This document shows positions 34,303 to 46,279 of a stretch of 64,000 bases of DNA, one piece after another. Location of the stretch: the NCBI GenBank assembly GCA_033977485.1, contig CM066998.1:56944274-57008273 (forward strand), written 5' to 3'. The notes below the pieces were generated by a model, which was not told the origin of the DNA, made no database searches, and was given only the letters and a program-made list of their open reading frames with translations. Both the position numbers and the translations under genes were made by a program. Origin of the DNA: Hydrangea macrophylla. Its lineage: Eukaryota > Streptophyta > Magnoliopsida > Cornales > Hydrangeaceae. Each line of letters opens with the position of its first letter. Within the stretch, counting starts at the first letter, position 1.

Positions 34303-36195
34303 TTCCTAGCAACTATTAATGCACAAATAAGGAATAGTGTCATGAGTCTTTCTTTTGGCAATATGACTATGGAGATTAATATCTTCACTCTTTCAAAGCA
34401 ACCGTATAATTATGAATAGGAGTATGATGAAATTGGTGAAATCGCACTTATTGACACTTTGGTAATGGATACTTTTAAAGCATCTTGTGATATTGATACA
34501 ATAGATACATGTCTTCTAGATGATGAAAAGCTTGAAATTGTTCTTGATGATTCATCATTGGGTCTTGATTCTAGTGGATAATGTTTTTTTGACAATATTT
34601 TGCTGGAATGTGATCATGTTTTCAAGAATGTAGATTCTGTAAGTGAAGACTTGGACAATAACCGGCAAGTTGCCCTATGGACAACTCATTTTGAGAGACT
34701 CCTACCCAGAGAATCCCAGTCTTTTCCATCTAATGTTGAGGTACCTAAACTTGATCTCAAGCCCTTGCCAAGGGAGCTCAAGTATGCATTCCTAGGAACC
34801 GGTGAGTCTTACCCAGTTGTTATTTCTTCCTTACATAACCCTAGTCAAGAAGGGAAGTTGATTGAAGTTTTAAAGCTTCAAAGGGAAGCAATTGGGTGGT
34901 GTATTGCTGACTTGAGGGGGGATTCCCCTTCCATTTGTACACACAACATCTATCTAGAAGATGAGGCAAAACTGTCTAGGCAAATGCAACGACGGTTGAA
35001 CCCCAATATGAAGGAAGTTGTGATGACGGAAGTAATTAAGTTGTTGGATGTAGGGATCATATATCCCATATCAGACAGTCAATGGGTGAGTCCTACTCAA
35101 GTAGTTCCAAAAAAATTTAGAATTACAGTTGTTGAAAATGACAGTGGCGAGTTGTACCCATGAGGGAAACAACCGGTTGGAGAGTCTGTATCAACTATAG
35201 GAAGTTAAATTTGGTCACACGTAAGGACCATTTCCCATTGCCCTTCCTAGATCAGGTATTAGAACGAGTTGCCGGCCATAAATACTACTATTTTTTGGAT
35301 GGTTATTTGGGGCACAATCAGATTGAGATAGCCCCTAAAGACCAAGAAAAGACAACTTTCACATGTCTGTTTGGCACTTTTTCCTACCGGAGAATGCCTT
35401 TTGGGCTTTGTAATACACCCGCGACCTTTCAAAGGTGTATGCTTAGCATCTTTAGTGACATTGTGGAAAAGTTTGTAGAAGTCTTTATGGATGATATCAG
35501 TTTGTTTGGTGAGTCGTTTGAGAGTTGTCTGGTGAACCTCGAGAAAGTTCTTGAACGATGTATAGAAAAAAATCTTGTGTTGAATTGGAAAAGGTGTCAC
35601 TTCATGGTGACACATAGGATTGTATTGGGACAGATTGTGTCAAGCGAAGGCATGCAGGTTGACAAGGCAAAAATTGGTATTATAGCAAACCTCCCATCTC
35701 CGAAGACTCTAAAGGACATTAGATCATTTCTTAGTCACGCTGGTTTTTACTGGCAATTCATAAAAGATTTTAGTGCCATTTCTAGGCCCATGTTTCATTT
35801 ATTGGCCAAGGAAGTTCCTTTTGAGTGGATGCAAGAATGTCAAACCGCTTTTGACAAACTTAAGTCTCTTCTCACTACCGCCCCAATTATGCAATCACCC
35901 GATTGGACCCTCCCATTCGAGTTGATGTGCGACGCTAGTGACTATGCCGTGGGTGCTGTGTTGGGGCAAAGAAATGACAAGAAACCCCATGTGATTTTTG
36001 ATATGAGTCATACTTTAGATAGTGAGCAAGTCAACTACTCCACGACTGAGAAGGAGTTACTTGCCACTGTGTTTGCTTTAGATAAGTTTCGGTCTTATCT
36101 CGCAGGATCACCTGTCACAGTTTTCATTGACCATGCCGCCCTGAAGTATCTTCTTTCTAAGAAAGATGCTTAGGCATGGCTAATTCGTTAGATCC
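34303..36195 (+). pseudogene. Athila-like protease end, reverse transcriptase and RNase H
   Basis: 34,600-35,163 leads into RT (ISDSQWVSPTQVVPKK). A one-base frameshift near 35,155 separates it from 35,160-36,173, with GWRVCINYRKLN, FSYRRMPFGLCN and the active site VFMDDI, then the Athila signature GFYWQFIKDFS, and RNase H (LMCDASDYAVGAVLGQ, TTEKELLA). Two TAG stops follow at 36,171-36,173 and 36,189-36,191. RT and RNase H catalytic acidic residues appear intact; the damage is in the frame. Confidence 0.9.
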
Positions 36196-37570
36196 TATTG
36201 TTACAAGAATTTAACCTCTCAATAAAAGATAAAAAGGGGGTCAAGAACATAGTTGCTGATCATTTGTCCCGATTAACTTTTGATCATGACCATATAGATC
36301 CGATCCCCATTCAGGAGTGTTTTTTGGATGAACAATTACTTATTGTGTCAACTTTACCTTGGTATGCTGATGTGGTTAACTACCTCGTCATTGGAGCCTT
36401 CCTACAAGCATGGACTTTCCAAGACTGGGAGAGAATGACAATCATGGCCCGGTCATTCTTCTTTGATAACCCATATGTTTTTAAGCATTGTGCCAATCTA
36501 ATTATTAGGCGTTGTATACCTAATGATGAGATTCATAGTGTGTTGTCTTTTTCTCATGACCAAGCTTGTGGCAATTATTTTTCCTCTCAAAAGACCGCAT
36601 TCAATGTTTTGCATAGTGGGTTTTATTAGCCTACAATCTTTAAGGATGCCCATGCCTATTGCAACGCTTGTCGGCGATGTTAGTTGTTAGGAAATATCAC
36701 TAAGAGGAACATGATTCCTCTTTCTTCCATTCTTATCATAGAAGTATTCGATTGTTGGGGGATTGACTCTATGGGCCCCTTCCCAAAATCCAATAGATTT
36801 GAGTATATTTTGGTGGCTATAGATTATGTTTCGAAGTGGGTAGAGGCGATTCCATCTAGGAACAACGACCACAAGGTGGTTTTAAAATTTTAAGAGAACA
36901 TATTTTGTCTAGATTTGGAACCCCAAAGGCTATTATTATAAGTGACCAAGGAGTGCATTTTTGTAGGACCCCATTTGCCCGTTTAATGTCACAATATGGT
37001 GTCACCCATAAAGTCTCCACCACGTATCATCCGCAAACCAACGGTCAAGCCGAATTGGCTAACCGAGAGATTAAGGGTATCCTAGAGAAAATAGTAGAGC
37101 TATCTAAAAAAGATTGGTCTTTAAGATTGATCGATGCACTTTGGGCGTACCGGACGGCATATAAGACAAATCTTGGAATGTCACCTTATAGGTTGGTTTA
37201 CGGTAAGGCATGCCACTTACCAATTGACTTAGAACACAAGGCATATTGGGCTATTAAAAAGCTCAGTTTTGATGACGACGCAAGTGGTGTACATAGAAAA
37301 CTCCAACTTGATGAATTAGAGGAGGTTAGGGGTGAACTCTATAAGAGTTCTAAAGTCTACAAAGCCCGTGTCAATGCATTTCACGATTCACGAATTGTTT
37401 GCAAGACATTCATTGTTGGAGGTAACGTTCTTTTATACGATTCACAGTTACATCTGTTTCCTGGCAAACTCCAATCACGTTGGGTTGGGCTGTATGTTGT
37501 AAAATGTATTTATCCATATGGAGCCGTTGAAATTCTTGATTCCATAAGTGGGGTTGTGCAAAAAAGTTAA
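36196..37570 (+). pseudogene. Athila-like integrase
   Basis: In frame with RNase H from 36,198. The HHCC zinc-binding region ends CNACRRC near 36,680. TAG codons interrupt at 36,627-36,629 and 36,681-36,683. The core has D in [10 protein letters not shown] and, after a single-base frameshift near 36,890, D in ISDQG and E in [12 protein letters not shown]. The C-terminal GPF/Y-like part ([16 protein letters not shown]) follows. The natural end is TAA at 37,568-37,570. Confidence 0.9.
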
Positions 37571-38540
37571 CGAACAATGACTTAAGCCCTTCATTCAGGG
37601 GTTTGAGATAGAATTAGTGTCAACACATTTGGAAGACCCCATTCTTGGGGATTGCTTAAGCTCTCACTGAGCTTGTACCATCTGTTTTGTATGCCCCATG
37701 CTATAGATTTTTGACAAATTTTTGTGTTTTTATAGTTTTTATTAACCTTGGTGATTTTAACCCGTCTTACTAAGTGAACATTGATTCTAATCTCAAAAGA
37801 GTGTAGGGGAAGAGAAATAAGGAACATCCTGCTGAAAGCGGATCAATCTAGTTGGGACCCGGATCGATCTGGTTACTTGAAGATAATTTGGATTGCTCAC
37901 TATTAGAATTGGATCGATCCGGGTCCCTATGGATCGATCTGGTATTTAGCAAAATTTTTTTTGATTCACTGATAAAATCGGATCGATTCGAGTCCCAACC
38001 GAATCGATCCGCGAACCTAGGCATCGAATTTTGCTTCTTCGAAAGAGGGCTAAATTTTCATTTTTCTTATATTCTTCTTCCCAAACTTTTGAGATCCCCT
38101 TTTACTCCAAAAAGATATTCTCTTAGTATCCTCCACTCTTACTTACACATCTTGCATCCTCTCTTTACCAAATCATCAAGGTAAGTTTTCTCATTAGCCT
38201 TTTGTTATCAATTTCTCAAGGATGTGGGCATGGTGGCATTTTTTCTCACCTCTAGGGTTCAGGAGCTATAATTGTTAGTATGCTTAGATGTTTGATTTAT
38301 ACCATTGAACTTCTTGTGTGATGATTTTTTGTGTATGCTTCCATGTCTTTCCTTTCTTCCCCACAAAATGCCTAGAATGGAGTGCATCTCAAAAATTTCA
38401 AAATTCTGCTTCACAAAACCCATCTATGATTTGCACATATTTGTTCAAATGGTCCAATGAACCCTTGTTTATGATTACCGAAAAAGATGTTCTACTTAAC
38501 TTGTAGTCTCCACCATGTAACATCTGTTTGCTTACTATAT
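37571..38540 (+). repeat. Athila spacer with LTR-like palindromes
   Basis: A noncoding stretch after pol. At 37,840-38,020 it holds a run of GGATCGATCC-type palindromes and phrases such as GCTCACTATTAGAATTGGATCGA that echo the LTR segment at 29,916-30,025. No gene is seen. It could be the leader or splice region of the downstream ORF. Confidence 0.65.
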
Positions 38541-38545
38541 TGTAG

Positions 38546-39306
38546 GTGATCATGTTAAAGCCAACCAAATGGAACTGCTGGGACCTTGAGCATGCTCGTG
38601 GGAATGAAACTTTATGCTCTAAAAAGGAGAAAAAATGGTATGAAGCATATTTACAATCAAAAAAATCGGTGTTAGTAGAGAGGAAAGTGGTATTAGAAGA
38701 TTTCCCCATCGAAGTCCAACGATTTTTCTCTTGTCGTCGTTGGGGTCCCCAGCTTGAATTTTGATGTGGGGAGTCCAATGACCATTTGGTTTGGCTTTTT
38801 TATACAAGTCTTGTTATGGTGGGAGACAATGACAAGTTTGAGGCATTTGTGCGAGGGACTCGGGTCTAATTTGACCACAAATCACTTGCCCAGTTTATGG
38901 GAGTTCCGTACAATCAATATGCTGTGGCCTATTTGACACAACCTTTTATAAGGCCCTCTAAGGACACAATGGCTTCCGCTTTTAAAAGGGAGCCATCGAT
39001 CTGGACCACGGAAGAGCTTAAAGCCTCTTCATTCACTGAGTTGTATCCCCTCATCGATATGATTCTTGTCACATCAATTGCCCCAACTCGCCACAAAAAT
39101 GTCCGTGTCGACCGTGCAACTATTTTTATGCCATATATGATCGTTCCACTGAGGTGGACCTAGCTTTGATCTTCATCACCATTATGGTGGAGCTTGGTAA
39201 TGATACCAGGGCTGGGTCCCTGCCCTATAGAGTTTTGATCACCCGCCTCTATCATAGCGCCGGTTGTAGCAAACTCCCGACCGACACTATTCAAAAGGGT
39301 CTTTAG
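38546..39306 (+). pseudogene. Athila ORF-1 / env-position protein remnant
   Basis: One frame from 38,546 to 39,163 with stops at 38,762-38,764 and about 38,867. A shift near 39,150 then leads into a block ending at about 39,306. Motifs include EDFPIEVQRFF, FMGVPYNQYAV, TELYPLIDMIL, ATIFMPYMIV and LPYRVLITRLY, which I recognise as the plant ATHILA ORF-1 type. The function of that family is unproven. It sits where retroviruses carry env. No signal peptide or membrane segment is visible here. Confidence 0.7.
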
Positions 39307-39309
39307 CGT

Positions 39310-41745
39310 GTTGACGGAACGACCATTGCCTAAAGCAATGCCCAGCTCACTGGGCCTGCAAAATAGGCTCGTCGAGAGTCCTCCCCTGGGGGACTAAGTA
39401 GTTCAACCACAAGAGGGAGTAGTGAGGCTTTTGATATGTCTGATGTTTACTAGTGTCTCGATACTTTCAGTGAAGAGCAAACTCGGCAGAGAGAGGGCCT
39501 ACAGGGTCTACGGGGGGATTTTTAGAGTTTCTGTTTCGACTATCAACATGATATTGGTCAGATAGCTCACATGCAACATTATATGTTTGAGCTTGGTTAT
39601 CCGGACGTACCCCCCCCCCCCCCCCCCCCTCCCCCTCCCCCTCCATGATTTCTTTTATAACAGGTACAGCGGACTGGGTGACTCTGGCATGGGGGGCCAG
39701 GGCGATGATGTTGATTAGGATTTGGTTGTGTCGATACCCATGCTAGTTTTGCGAGAGTTCTGAATTTCGGTCCTTGTACTCTCTAATTTTGGGTTTTTCT
39801 TTCTTTTGCATGGGGTGTTGTGGCTATTATTATTACGGATGGTTTTCTTGTTTTTTTTTTTTTTTTTTACTTTTTATCTCTCTTCTTTTCTTGTTACTAG
39901 CCATCCATAGGTGACGATTTCACTCACTACGGGAGTTGTTCCACATGGTATATTCGTTCCTCTTCTCCTTTACTCTTTCATTTTCTCCTTTTTCATTGGG
40001 GTCAATGTTGGGTTCTAGTTGGGGGTATGGAGCTTAGTGGTGATAAAGTCGGTCTCTTGATTAGGATTATCTTGTTTTAGTTGTTTTAATAGAAAAAAAA
40101 ATTCAAAATTCTCGAGATAACTATTTTCAATGACTGATTGAATAGTTACGAATGCTCAAATATTTAAGCACGGACGCATTACTTGTGAATTTCATGATGA
40201 TTTAGCTTGTAAGGTATTTGCTTACTCTTCATTCTCAGCCTCTTTTGATTATTGCTTATCTTATTGACATTGAACCTGGGATCTAATCGCACTTCATACA
40301 TTGTACGTGTCAAGAAGTGGTGCTACTGCTGTTTATGATTAGAACTCATTTGAAACATAAGGTGGAGACTTGACCCATGAGAGCTTTTGAACCATTCTTT
40401 ATTGTTGAGTGTCCATCTTAACTCTCAGTTCTTTGAAAAGTGCTTTCAATCGTAGAAAATCTCATTATGTTTGTTTGATCGTGCATCTAGAATAGCATCG
40501 TGGTGAATGTGGACTTCAGGTACTTGCCTCTGTATGGAGGATTAGATCGATATGAACTTGAGGAGATGGTGTTAGGCTATCTTTTTATCCCCGTGAACCT
40601 TGACCTTCTCCCATTTATTACATTACCCCTAGTTCAGACCAAATTGAGCCTTGAAAAATCGACCTCTCCATTCGATATTCCCAAAATCTGATACCCACTC
40701 CACATATGGAGTTCACCTATGGAATATCCTTACCTTGTTTGGAATCATATCATGAGCACTATGATACCTTCCATGTTGAAATAAAAGAAAGGTTGCTTAT
40801 GATCTCCTTTGAAAAATATATGTATATATATATATTGGTTGATGAAGGTTGTGTAAATATCTGGAAAAAAAATACCTTCATAAGAATAGTGAGATCATTC
40901 GCTCATGTTATAAAGTTAATTTCAGTGATAGGAAACGAATGTGAATGATTTCAAATACTCAATAGTCCCTTTTTCCTACACCTTAACCTATTACCCCATC
41001 AAAGCTAGTTCAAAAGTACTTTTGATACTCATTTTGTATGGCTCCGAGTTTGAAATGTTAGGGCAAAGTACTAAGAGGTCCATCTTCTCACTGCTCCTAA
41101 ATGCACGATATCCGTTAATTTCATGAGATTTATTTTATCTGTTTCATACTGTCCGTTTCTTTTCCAATCATATATGTGGCATTAAATTTCTTTTTCAAAT
41201 ACTTTGTAAGCCGGCATATGTGAGAGTTTCGCCAAACTTCTAAGCGACTTCATTGTTGAGTGAATATCCGTGAGAATTGAAGTTGAGGCACAGTTTCGGA
41301 TGAGTTTCAAAATCAGAATAGCATGCTTGCCTCTTGTTCGTTATAATGTGCAGCTCACACTACATAGTTCCAAGGGTTAATGCTAATGGTTTTCCGTAAT
41401 GGAAGAAAGAATCTCGGAAGGTAGACATGAGTGTACACATTACTTGTTAAAAGTCATAAAAGACACTAGGTAGTGTCGAGTTTAGAAAATTGAGTTTTGG
41501 GTATATATCTTGAGGAATCATGATGTTTGTTGGTATCATTCTGACAACCCTCAGGAGACAAAACTCCCCCCTAGAGATGAATTAGAGGTTTAAACGGCTT
41601 GCTGCATTTGATTAATGCAACCGTGTTCCAACAAAAGCGGTGTTTATCCTTTCTTTGAATAAACTGTGGTAATCTTTTGCTTGGAACTTCTGATGTTGAG
41701 GTCCACTAGGTTGCTAGGGACTTGCAACATGCTTGTTGGGGGGTG
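39310..41745 (+). other. Athila 3' noncoding region
   Basis: Holds a poly-C tract at 39,610-39,640 ending in CCCCCT repeats, a poly-T run near 39,850, and further decayed sequence without a recognisable domain. The polypurine tract TTGGGGGGTG lies at 41,736-41,745, immediately before the 3' LTR. Confidence 0.6.
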
Positions 41746-43106
41746 TGATGCATCAAAAGTTTTGCATTATCATCTATGTGATAAGGCACTCTTTAGCTTG
41801 TTTATCTTCCCAATTTTGAGATCTTAAGCATTGTATTTTTGCATATTGTCTTTTCTTTCTTCTTTGTTTTCTTTTACTATCTTTTACTTTTGGTAGGTTT
41901 GCAAAGAGGAAGAAGTGATGAGAAATTTTATTATGAAGAAAAGAGAGGAGAAATCAAGGCTGACAATAACGGCCGATCCGACCTTCATATGGATTGATCC
42001 GCTCTTGTTCGAGAAAGTTGGTGTGCTCACTGTCAAAACCGGATCGATTCGGGTCTTAACCGGATCGATTCGATCTGGCAAATTCAGACACCTAGTTTAT
42101 TACAAGTTTTCCATTCTGAAAAGAAAACCTCATAACTTGTAATTTACAGTTGATTTGGCCTCCCCCTTCACTTTAGCAGCCATGGGGACTTGAATTAGGG
42201 CTCCCTTGGTGTTTGAGGACCTTCTATAAGAAGGGGGTTAAGGAAAAAGTAGAGGGAGCTGGTTTTTGTTCTTCATTTTGTAGCTTTTTTTCCTTCTTCC
42301 TCTTACTCTCTAGTTTGATTTTATCCTGTAATTCTATTATTGGAAGTTGAAATTAGTTGGAGTTTGATGTTAGAATTCTCATTTCTATCTTGCTTTAAGT
42401 TTGCTAACTCAACTATGTGTATCTAAATCTTCAAGGTTGGGAATCCATATCTCGATCCTTGAACTATTGTTCTCAAGAAAAGTTTTGTGTTCGAAATTAT
42501 GCTTTTAGAATTCTTGAACCTAGATTAGATTCTAAGAGGAACTTCATTGTTGATGTCAAGCATCAAGAATGAAAGGATTCTCAAAGAATTATATCTAATT
42601 TCCTGAATCTCAACGAGACTAGGATCTAGCATGTTAGTTGACTACTATATGTTTGATCTTTTGCCTCAATGAGATTGTTATTCAAAGAATAATTAGAATC
42701 TATTTCATTTGGTTTGGTAAAAATTCAAGTAGAGGCAGCTTCCCAATCTCATCTTTTAAATCTCTTTAAAATTACCCAAATCCTAATTTGCCCTCCTAAT
42801 CTTCAAAGATTTAAAGTGTTTTAACACTAGTTTTTATTTCTTACTTTCTAGAATCTAGTCTTCATCTTTAAGTGATTGTAGTAATAGTTAGTTTGAAGAA
42901 CTCCACAAGCAAAAAGACTTAGGTCTTTTTTTTTTCGCTTCGCTTCTCTTCTCTTCTTTGGTTTTCTTACCCTTGTGGATACTAAGTTTTAAAGCCACCA
43001 AATCCGTTGTTTTACATTTTAGTCCCTGTGGAAATCGATCCCGTACTTTCGGGTACTACTTGTCGCGATTAGTTTGCTCTTGAGCTACAATTTTTCGATC
43101 CGATCA
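41746..43106 (+). repeat. Athila-like 3' LTR
   Basis: 1,361 bp, TGATGCATCA ... CGATCCGATCA. It is preceded by the polypurine tract and followed by the target duplication AGATG. It carries the same GGATCGATTC palindromes near 41,970-42,075. Confidence 0.95.
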
Positions 43107-43165
43107 AGATGTGTCTCTCCTGTATAGACACATATCTTGCTGATTACACAGTAGGGTCAAGCTAT
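43107..43165. mobile_element. Right part of the MITE split by the gypsy element
   Basis: AGATGTGTCTCTCCTGTATAG and ACACATATCTTGCTGATTACAC continue the MITE interrupted at 29,690. The far end of the MITE is not recognisable. Confidence 0.6.
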
Positions 43166-43629
43166 TTGCCCACATTTTGAAGGAGCTCCATTTACATTAA
43201 TTCGAAATATCTTGAAAAAGTGGAACTAAAAAAAAGAAAAGAAAAAGAAAATAAATAAACAGACCAAATCAAGAGAGAATTTTTTTTTGAGCTATGAAGT
43301 CCAACCTTGTGTCCTAATCATAAAAATAATTCTGTGAGGTGTAGGAATGGGGAACTACCAGGCACAAAGTAGCCATCATAAAAATTAAAAAAAAAATTAA
43401 AAATTAATAAAAAGTAAATAATTCTCTCTCCTAAATGACACTATGAGATCGGGTTAATTTTCAATGAGCCCAGTACTTGTATCTGTATCATTACTCCAAA
43501 ATGTCTATAATTTTGAAGTCAGAAAAAGAACAACTAATTGATAACTTGAGAGTTATGTCCTTTTGAGGGATAATGACCTCAATGACCCTAATACACAAGA
43601 AAAATACATATCTATATACAACAATGATA
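43166..43629. other. AT-rich spacer
   Basis: Homopolymer-rich sequence with A-runs near 43,230-43,260 and 43,390. No gene is seen. Confidence 0.4.
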
Positions 43630-43802
43630 CACACACACCCATTTGCACAACCATTTGCACAACAGTGCTTAAAAATGTTGGACTTTGTGCTAAAAAGTCT
43701 GCACACACACTGCACACCATTTTGTGTGTACAGACTTTTCAGCACAAAGTCCAACATTTTTAAGCAGTGTTGTGCAAATGGTTGTGCAAATGGGTGTGTG
43801 TG
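43630..43802. repeat. Long perfect-type hairpin
   Basis: The left arm, CACACACACCCATTTGCACA onward (43,630-43,708), and the right arm (43,724-43,802) are nearly perfect reverse complements of about 79 bp around a short loop. Each arm also has an internal short duplication, CCATTTGCACAA. It is either a foldback MITE or a young inverted duplication. A transcript would form a long stem. Confidence 0.85.
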
Positions 43803-45089
43803 CAGCATTATTCATCTATATATATATATCTATATCTATATGCTATATACTATTAGTAAGACCAAAACTTCTTCCTCAGCCCTCCTCGTGGCACTTATGT
43901 GGTGCTCTAATCTTCCACTAAAAATCCTTAGGAGGCAAACAATATAGTACAATTCAGCACATAAAAGATACATTCTCTGATAATATCTCCTTCTATTCAT
44001 CTCCCATTTAACTGACTCATAATAAAACACTTCCTATTAAAAAGTATGGGTTCAAGAAGCACTCCTCGTACGTGTGAAAAAAGGCCCTAGACTTTTTGGT
44101 TTCTTCCCCTACTTTCTCGCTCTTCTTTAGATAAATACAAGTGCTTCAATTTTCTTTGCCTTCCACTCTGTCAGCGGAAAACAAAGGTAGCCCTCCTCTG
44201 GAACTAGCCCCAATATTGTGTTAGCCCTCTCTCTCTCATTGCATATATGTAATTGCACATACGTATGTATATGACAAATTAGAGCAAAAGTGGGCATGGT
44301 GGCTGAGTCAATTTGAATCATGGGTCTATCAAGCACTGAGCAAACTGAATAAAGTTGTTATTTATGATACTCGAATCATGATACACATACAAACAAAAAT
44401 ATATATATATATATATACACACACATGTAAGTACGGTCAATCATATTAATATTATTTTCAAACTTGAAATTAAATCTACTGCTATGGTTGATTGCTTGAA
44501 TATCAAAAGTGGTGTATTGTTGCAGAACTATACATTTACACTTTGTGTGCGTATAATAAACCACTTTCAATTATTTGGGAGGTCATAACTTATATCACAA
44601 TTTGCACAATTTGTTTATTTTTTCCTCACTAAATTACAACAAAGTAATAAAAATAAAAATAAAAATAAAAAAATAACGGAAAATTGGAATTAAATCCTTG
44701 CTTAGTGGCTTTAAGAGTCTAAAAGAGTCTGAAAATACATACTTTTGTGCAAAGTCCCTGTACATCGTTATAAGTAATCCTTTCACAGCACATTTTTTAA
44801 TAGTTTGGACATATTTGTCCCTATAATCTATATTCTTCATTCGTAAGAATTGTGACTCATAGTTAATAGCAGAGAAACTGCTTGAAGAAAGTTCTTCACC
44901 ACTAGACCAACTCGCCAAAGGAGTCTCTGGCAGAGTTGAAGATAACGGAACCACTTGATTTTCTTCTTCTCATCATCATCACCATCGATGTAATCGAACT
45001 CTGTATCATCATCATCATCATCGTCACAATCGTGATCATCATCATCATCATCACCATCGATGTAATCGAACTCTGTATCACCATGGCAG
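43803..45089. other. Spacer with ATC-repeat minisatellite
   Basis: No gene is supported. At 44,965-45,085 a unit of the form CATCACCATCGATGTAATCG plus AACTCTGTATCA occurs twice, with CATCAT runs between. AT microsatellites lie at 43,820 and 44,400. Confidence 0.5.
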
Positions 45090-46250
45090 AGTCGAAGAAA
45101 ACGTGATGGCCAACATTGCCCTCGTCAGATCAATTGTCAACAAAATCCAAGGGTTCTCCATCACACAAATCTCGAGGGAAGAGAATACACGGGCAAACTG
45201 GTTAGCACGCCTTACATCACTTTCTGAGTTGGACCTACCCAGGATAAGGGTAGAGTACTTACCTGAAACCCAGTGTGTCCGACTCGGGAGGCATGGAGGT
45301 CGACCTGGTTGACTTGGGCCCCAGTTGGATGGATCCTATCAAGATGTTCCTCGCAACCAGAAGCTTACCGATTGGGAAAGATGAAGCCCGGCGGGTGAAA
45401 TATCGATCAGCAAGGTATCACCTCATTGACAGTGTACTTTATAAGAGGGGATTTTCCATCTCCTACCTCCGATGCATCCATCCTACCCAGGTACAGGAGA
45501 TCATGTTCGAGATTCACGAAGGGTTATGTGGAAGCCATGTCGGAGGCCGGGCCCTCTCCCGCAGAGCACTGTTGCAAGGCTACTACTGGCCCACAATGGC
45601 TCAGATTTCAAGGATTATGTCAAGCGGTGCGATAAGTGCTAGAGATATACAAACATGATCAAACGACCGACAGAGCCCCAAACTCCGATCCTTAGCCCCT
45701 GGCCGTTTGCTCAGTGGGGCATCAACATAGTCGGATAACTCCCCATGGCAAAGGGTCAGGTCAAGTTTACCATCATCGTGGTATATTACTTCACCAAGTG
45801 AGCCGAGCTGAGCCCTTGACAACCATAAACTAAGAAGAAAAAGAAATGTTTTGTGGAGAGAAATATACTTTGCAGGTTCGGCGTTCCCCAGGTACTAGTC
45901 AGCGACAATGGAAGACAATTCGACACACTGGTATTTAGGCAGTTCTGCTCGAGTTATGGAATATCAAATCACTGTTCTTTTCCCTTGTATCCTCAAGCCA
46001 AGGTAACAAACAAAACAATTCTACAATCCATTAAAACCAGGCTTAAACAAGGCAAGGGACTCTGGGCTTATGAACTACCGATCATTCTATGGGCCTAGCA
46101 CACCATTCCCAGAGCAGTAATAGGAGAAACACTATTCTCACTTTCCTATGGCTTCGAGGCAGTGGTACCTACAGAGCTTGGACTACCAACATACTAGGTG
46201 GCAAATTTTAGCGAGCAAGGCAATGAAGAAGCCCTTAAAGGGGAACTCAA
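45090..46250 (+). pseudogene. Tat-type RNase H tail and integrase
   Basis: The RNase H tail (SREENTRANWLARL) at 45,103-45,270 is followed by an integrase: ARYHLIDSVLYKRGFS, HEGLCGSHVGGRAL, QGYYWPTM (HHCC region), then SPWPFAQWGINIVG and VSDNGRQFDT carrying two core Asp residues. The frame changes near 45,300 and 45,640, and stops occur at about 45,740 and 45,800. The glutamate helix region near 46,000 reads KVTNKTILQSIK, where this family normally has an N-G-x-x-E/V-N-R type motif, so the third catalytic residue appears lost. It ends near 46,250. Confidence 0.8.
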
Positions 46251-46279
46251 CCTGATAGAAGAAAAAAGAATCCGGGCAT

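Larger units (their letters stand above)
29691..43106 (+). mobile_element. Athila-like Ty3/gypsy element, full length, decayed
   Basis: A 13.4-kb plus-strand element with LTRs at 29,691-31,055 and 41,746-43,106 and a perfect 5-bp target duplication, AGATG (29,686-29,690 and 43,107-43,111). Order: primer-binding site, gag, protease, RT, RNase H, integrase, a 4.2-kb 3' region with an env-position ORF, polypurine tract. The primer-binding site TGGCGCCGTTGCTGGGGA, the 1.36-kb LTRs, the polyprotein motifs and the extra downstream ORF all point to the Athila lineage. A 660-bp hAT element interrupts it at 33,635-34,294. Confidence 0.95.
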
